64,000 nt of DNA from Antedon mediterranea. Its lineage: Eukaryota > Echinodermata > Crinoidea > Comatulida > Antedonidae. The stretch covers positions 28,880,001-28,944,000 of the forward strand of contig NC_092674.1 in the NCBI RefSeq assembly GCF_964355755.1. Direction: 5' to 3'. A model generated the notes under the pieces. That model searched no databases and was not told the origin of the DNA. It saw nothing but the letters and a program-made list of their open reading frames with translations. A program made the position numbers and the translations under genes. Positions 62,401-64,000 of this stretch are shown one piece after another. Numbering within the stretch: position 1 is the stretch's first letter; every line of letters begins with the position of its first letter.

Positions 62401-63936
62401 GAAATTTACTTTTAATTAAATTTATAAAATCTTATCCAAACATGGTTTGATAGCAAGGCATCTAAAATCATGCTGAATTCTGAATAGGACAACTTGTTCG
62501 TACTCTTGCAGTACACGATAGTGCCGTGGGTTTTGAAGTACCAGTAAAATGATTCGTTTCATAAGTTTAAATTTACCTTGACAGTTGAGGGCGGTTTGTA
62601 CCAGCGTTGAAAAGTGTTGGGGAGGCATGTGTAAACCATTTCTCTGACATCAGGTTGTACGTCTAAAAAAAGAGATGAAGTTATAATTACTATGTAATAA
62701 CATCTTGTATTTGATAACATGAGCAATGAATTTTTAAAATTTGCTGCATCCTGGAATTTAGCACAAAATGACAAAAAAAATATATAACAAGTTCCAACTT
62801 ACAACCAATCAGTGCGTAATAAAATCCTGAAAATGTGCCTATATATGGACATGATTATGTCATATCATTACCATATTTGGGTATATCACTGTCATTTTTA
62901 GGTATATCACTGCCATATTTGGGCACATCACACTTTTTTTTACAAACTAGTTTGATAGACAGAGCTTAAAGGTTTATTCAAGATAAATATTTTGGTAAGA
63001 GTGCAACATGTCGTCCTCGAACCATCCGTACCTCTATAGCAGCATCAATGTCTTTATGATGAATGCCAACTGCCACTCTCATCAACATGTGCTGTGGACG
63101 TTCAGCAACTGCAATATACAAGACAGGTTATGAATGTTAAATGACATATTCTTTGAACTTGTAATTGGTAAACTAAACAAGTTGTCCAACAAGTGTGTTT
63201 GCTTGGTGGCTTAAACCAATATCCCAATGAAGAAAATAACATTTACATACTTAAACCTGACAAATACAGTAGAACAATATTCAGGGAAAACTTTCTTATG
63301 AAACGAATAAGGGACAATAAATGTTTTACATGAAAGGCAATCCATATGCACGAGACACCTTATTAAGGGACACTTTGTTGGGTCTTAAGGCATCCCTGTA
63401 ATAGGGGTTCAACTGTGTTTAACATATTCCAATCATTTCTAAAGCCACAAACCCACTCACCTTTTCCATCTAGCTTTAAAAGATATGATCTTTCTAGAGT
63501 TTTGAAACCAAAAAAATTGTAACCATAGTCTCGGTCGTAAATAATGGCAGAGTTCAAACGCTGAAAAGAAAACATTTTTTTGTGAATATTTTAGGGATGG
63601 GCAGTCATGGCAGTAACATTTGTTGTAAAAATAAATAATATTTTGCAATATGTGCAATATCTTGAAGGCGCTACATACTCTGATCAATCGGAAAACAAAA
63701 ATTAAGTCAGTTTACTCTGATATGAATATTGTGATTAACTCAACATATATTCTTGCTTTATCTTTTCACATGAAAATAACAAAATTATATTTGATAATTT
63801 GTTTTAATAAATCATGTCATCATTTAAACACATACCTCTTTATTGTCTACTATAATTTGGTAAATTTCATCAGAGATCATCGGCGAAGGTTTCTTGTTTC
63901 GTGGATTAACGTATGTATAAAGATCATGCATCACAT
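44251..63936 (-). CDS. RRM1: Ribonucleoside-diphosphate reductase large subunit (5' end outside window)
   Basis: Class Ia ribonucleotide reductase alpha subunit, which reduces NDPs to dNDPs with the RRM2 radical subunit in the cytosol. Fourteen exons (minus, 5' to 3'): 63936-63836, 63560-63461, 63108-63032, 62662-62577, 62104-61963, 61707-61624, 61388-61147, 59673-59472, 59042-58893, 58185-57964, 57561-57349, 55625-55530, 49198-49010, 44427-44251. All are GT-AG with consistent phases, giving 692 residues; the animal protein has about 790, so roughly 100 N-terminal residues (most of the ATP cone) lie upstream of the window. Active-site equivalents of human C218, N427, C429, E431, C444, Y737, Y738, C787 and C790 are all present, and residues align almost colinearly with vertebrate RRM1. 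The gene looks intact. The last two introns are large (6.3 and 4.6 kb) and repeat-rich. Confidence 0.98.
45410..45569. mobile_element. Family A element
   Basis: Inverted orientation within the last RRM1 intron; the right end is AGTTTGATAGTGTAGGCAGA. Confidence 0.75.
46923..47078. mobile_element. Family A element
   Basis: AAAGCTCTGTCTACACAT at the left, GATAGTGTAGACAGAGC at the right; last RRM1 intron. Confidence 0.8.
47188..47318. mobile_element. Family A element
   Basis: Lies 110 bp from the previous copy and in the opposite orientation, which makes a long-range inverted pair. Confidence 0.75.
48555..48705. repeat. 73-bp unit element, inverted copy
   Basis: GCGTCAACACCTGTGTTTGT and CCAGAGTTTACACACTGG are the complement of the unit at 9.9-10.2 kb. 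Confidence 0.7.
48701..48727. repeat. ATT microsatellite
   Basis: Nine ATT units at the edge of the inverted 73-bp element. Confidence 0.9.
49010..49198 (-). CDS. RRM1: RRM1 exon m
   Basis: Encodes [19 protein letters not shown], the [18 protein letters not shown] motif and SMHFYAWKS. 189 nt, phase 0. Isolated between introns of 6.3 and 4.6 kb. Confidence 0.97.
50794..50961. mobile_element. Family A element
   Basis: AAAGCTCTGTCTACACTATC at the left and GACAGAGCTTAA at the right; RRM1 intron m/l. Confidence 0.8.
51424..51505 (-). ncRNA. Hammerhead-ribozyme-like motif in a repeat copy
   Basis: On the minus strand: CTGAAGA (51499-51493, matching CUGANGA), a 7-bp stem CGATCAA/TTGATTG with one G-U pair, then GAAAC (51473-51469) and ATC. 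Helix III would be minimal. The sequence is related to the 62.1-62.3 kb inverted repeat. Self-cleavage is untested and inferred. Confidence 0.35.
53624..53790 (-). mobile_element. SINE, same family, head diverged
   Basis: Reverse copy: CTACGGTTTATAGTCCTTAT and the complement of the B box at 53769-53780 are clear; the A box is not. Confidence 0.75.
55530..55625 (-). CDS. RRM1: RRM1 exon l
   Basis: Encodes [16 protein letters not shown] and the helix that follows. 96 nt, phase 0. Acceptor TTAATTTTAG, donor GTACAG|GTAAGA. Confidence 0.96.
56065..56197. mobile_element. Family A element, right end damaged
   Basis: Left GGCTCTGTCTACACTACC, core GATGTGCCCATATATGGACA; the right end has a small insertion and loses GACAGAG. 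Confidence 0.7.
56722..57258. mobile_element. TIR element (ACTCTCCCAATACCAGAC) hosting the SINE
   Basis: The left end GTAAACTCTCCCAATACCAG and right end TGGTATTGGGAGAGTTGAC-like sequence are inverted copies; the SINE sits in the right end. Related termini recur near 50964 and 61098. Confidence 0.55.
56867..57233 (+). mobile_element. tRNA-derived SINE with target duplication
   Basis: The head has a perfect A box (TGGCCGAGCGG, 56867-56877) and a B box (GGTTCGAGGAT, 56922-56932) at the spacing of a Ser/Leu-type tRNA with a long variable arm. The body contains CTCGGATAAGGACTATAAAC; the tail is adenine-rich. It is flanked by GGTATTGGGAGAG (56854-56866) and GGTATTAGGAGAG (57234-57246), a 13-bp target duplication with one mismatch. 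RRM1 intron k/l. Confidence 0.85.
57349..57561 (-). CDS. RRM1: RRM1 exon k ([12 protein letters not shown])
   Basis: Encodes the phosphate-binding [19 protein letters not shown] loop and [13 protein letters not shown]. 213 nt, phase 0. Donor TTTCAG|GTATGT. Confidence 0.98.
57964..58185 (-). CDS. RRM1: RRM1 exon j
   Basis: Starts [20 protein letters not shown], continues to [14 protein letters not shown]. 222 nt, phase 0. Donor AAAGGG|GTAAGA. Confidence 0.97.
58437..58556 (-). mobile_element. SINE, same family, internally deleted
   Basis: The complement of the A box (CCGCTCGGCCA near 58540-58553) and the body motif GGTTCATAGTCCTTATCC remain; the B-box part is lost. RRM1 intron i/j. Confidence 0.65.
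58590..58795. repeat. RRM1: 26-bp tandem repeat in RRM1 intron i/j
   Basis: About eight units containing TTTATTGATAATCCATCAAT, degenerating to the right. Confidence 0.9.
58893..59042 (-). CDS. RRM1: RRM1 exon i (second redox Cys)
   Basis: Starts [11 protein letters not shown] with the Cys paired with that of exon e (human C444), then [12 protein letters not shown] and NYYPVPE. 150 nt, phase 0. Confidence 0.97.
59472..59673 (-). CDS. RRM1: RRM1 exon h (catalytic Asn/Cys/Glu)
   Basis: Encodes [20 protein letters not shown] and the [12 protein letters not shown] motif holding the substrate-activating Asn, thiyl-radical Cys and Glu (human N427, C429, E431). The acceptor completes the Lys codon of exon g. 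Confidence 0.98.
59860..61075. repeat. RRM1: 62-bp minisatellite in RRM1 intron g/h, about 19 units
   Basis: Units of 62 bp (first ones about 60) with TCCAGTTATGGAGTCTGGAT and AGTTAGGGACACTGAACTTA, alternating GAGTTGCC and GAGTTTCAAA variants. The last unit ends 71 bp before the exon g donor. Confidence 0.95.
61147..61388 (-). CDS. RRM1: RRM1 exon g
   Basis: Starts [13 protein letters not shown], including the loop-2 Arg (R293 equivalent), then [16 protein letters not shown] and WSLMCP. Donor CTTAA|GTATGT splits the Lys codon; the frame continues only into intron sequence after it. Confidence 0.97.
61624..61707 (-). CDS. RRM1: RRM1 exon f (specificity loop 2)
   Basis: Encodes [20 protein letters not shown] and ends GGNK, including the Gln of loop 2 (equivalent to Q288), which links effector and substrate sites. 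Exactly 84 nt, phase 0. Confidence 0.97.
61845..61945. repeat. 73-bp unit element, single-unit copy
   Basis: GTGTAAACTCTGGCATTTTC followed by ATGTGAAAGAGGTACA matches the 3' end of the element at 10.2 kb (GTAAACTCCGGCATTCTG, ATGTGGAAAGGGTACA). RRM1 intron e/f. Confidence 0.65.
61963..62104 (-). CDS. RRM1: RRM1 exon e (redox Cys 218 equivalent)
   Basis: Begins by completing Ser and then encodes CFLL, the first active-site Cys, followed by [19 protein letters not shown] and the GGIG glycine motif. Donor GCAGGG|GTAACT. Confidence 0.97.
62133..62321. repeat. Long inverted repeat (about 90-bp arms)
   Basis: The left arm TATACACCACATATATTAG and the right arm CTAATATATGTGGTGTACC are complementary along nearly their whole length with almost no loop. 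RRM1 intron d/e. The left arm contains a hammerhead-like core on the minus strand. Confidence 0.85.
62207..62240 (-). ncRNA. Hammerhead-like motif in the inverted repeat
   Basis: Minus strand: TTGAGGA (one change from CUGANGA), a stem CGATCAA/TTGATCG, then GAAACGTC. The C3 change probably inactivates it. Confidence 0.25.
62577..62662 (-). CDS. RRM1: RRM1 exon d
   Basis: Encodes [20 protein letters not shown], the start of the 10-stranded barrel leading to the redox Cys. It ends mid-codon (Ser) before the Cys of exon e. Confidence 0.97.
62826..62970. mobile_element. Family A element, left end lost
   Basis: Three GGCATATCAC-type internal units and the right end GTTTGATAGACAGAGCTTA are present; RRM1 intron c/d. 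Confidence 0.7.
63032..63108 (-). CDS. RRM1: RRM1 exon c
   Basis: Encodes the [16 protein letters not shown] helix and ends at DIDAAIE. Acceptor ATATTGCAG, donor AGAG|GTACGG, phase 0 at its end. Confidence 0.97.
63461..63560 (-). CDS. RRM1: RRM1 exon b
   Basis: Encodes the strongly conserved [15 protein letters not shown] and [12 protein letters not shown] segments. Acceptor TTCTTTTCAG, donor AAAAG|GTGAGT, phase 1. Confidence 0.97.
63836..63936 (-). CDS. RRM1: RRM1 exon a (first in window)
   Basis: Encodes [12 protein letters not shown] and following, equal to about human residues 97-130, just after the ATP cone. It begins with two bases of a split Asp codon, proving an upstream exon beyond 64000. 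Donor AAAGAG|GTATGT. Confidence 0.95.
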
Positions 63937-64000
63937 CTGTAAAAGAAATATCAATGAAACTGCAAAATTGAAATTTTTAAAAATTGGCAGATGGTATTCA

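Overview
This is a metazoan nuclear window: A+T-rich, with spliced genes, long introns, abundant short palindromic transposon remnants and minisatellites. The ribonucleotide reductase is close to vertebrate RRM1. The palindrome TAGGCCTA recurs dozens of times, which I associate with echinoderms and other marine deuterostomes. That assignment is an inference, not a demonstration.

Layout. (1) 1-4.3 kb: mostly non-coding, with one candidate first coding exon on the minus strand (1772-1886) and a doublet of a palindromic transposon. (2) 4.3-13 kb: one minus-strand gene that I assemble from ten exons with matching splice phases. It encodes about 1370 residues: an N-terminal C3HC4 RING finger, a linker, a coiled coil, a small Cys-rich stretch, and about 1000 residues of GLFG/FSFG nucleoporin-like repeats encoded largely by a 33-bp minisatellite. 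I know of no described protein with a RING-coiled-coil front and a GLFG tail, so this is the main candidate novelty. (3) 15.6-17.6 kb: a plus-strand single-exon gene for a 212-residue pleckstrin-homology protein, with a well-spaced TATA/initiator promoter, two AP-1 sites and two CCAAT boxes. (4) 17.6-44.2 kb: about 26 kb without a recognisable gene, apart from one weak candidate first exon (30408-30519). It is filled with transposon remnants, minisatellites and simple repeats. (5) 44.2-64 kb: the minus-strand RRM1 gene. Fourteen 3' exons (about 692 residues) can be placed to the base with intact phases. The first roughly 100 residues, including most of the ATP cone, lie beyond position 64000.

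Repeats. Two palindromic MITE-like families dominate. Family A has about 15 copies with termini like AGCTCTGTCTACACTATC. Family B has about 11 copies with termini like AAGCTTGGTTCCCACTAG, and its arms carry CCAAT boxes. A tRNA-derived SINE family has three copies in RRM1 introns, one with a 13-bp target duplication. Three repeat copies carry hammerhead-ribozyme-like cores. Large tandem arrays sit at 6.1-7.3, 25.8-26.4 and 59.9-61.1 kb.

No functional link between the genes is evident beyond their neighbourhood. All calls come from reading the sequence; no database search was run.
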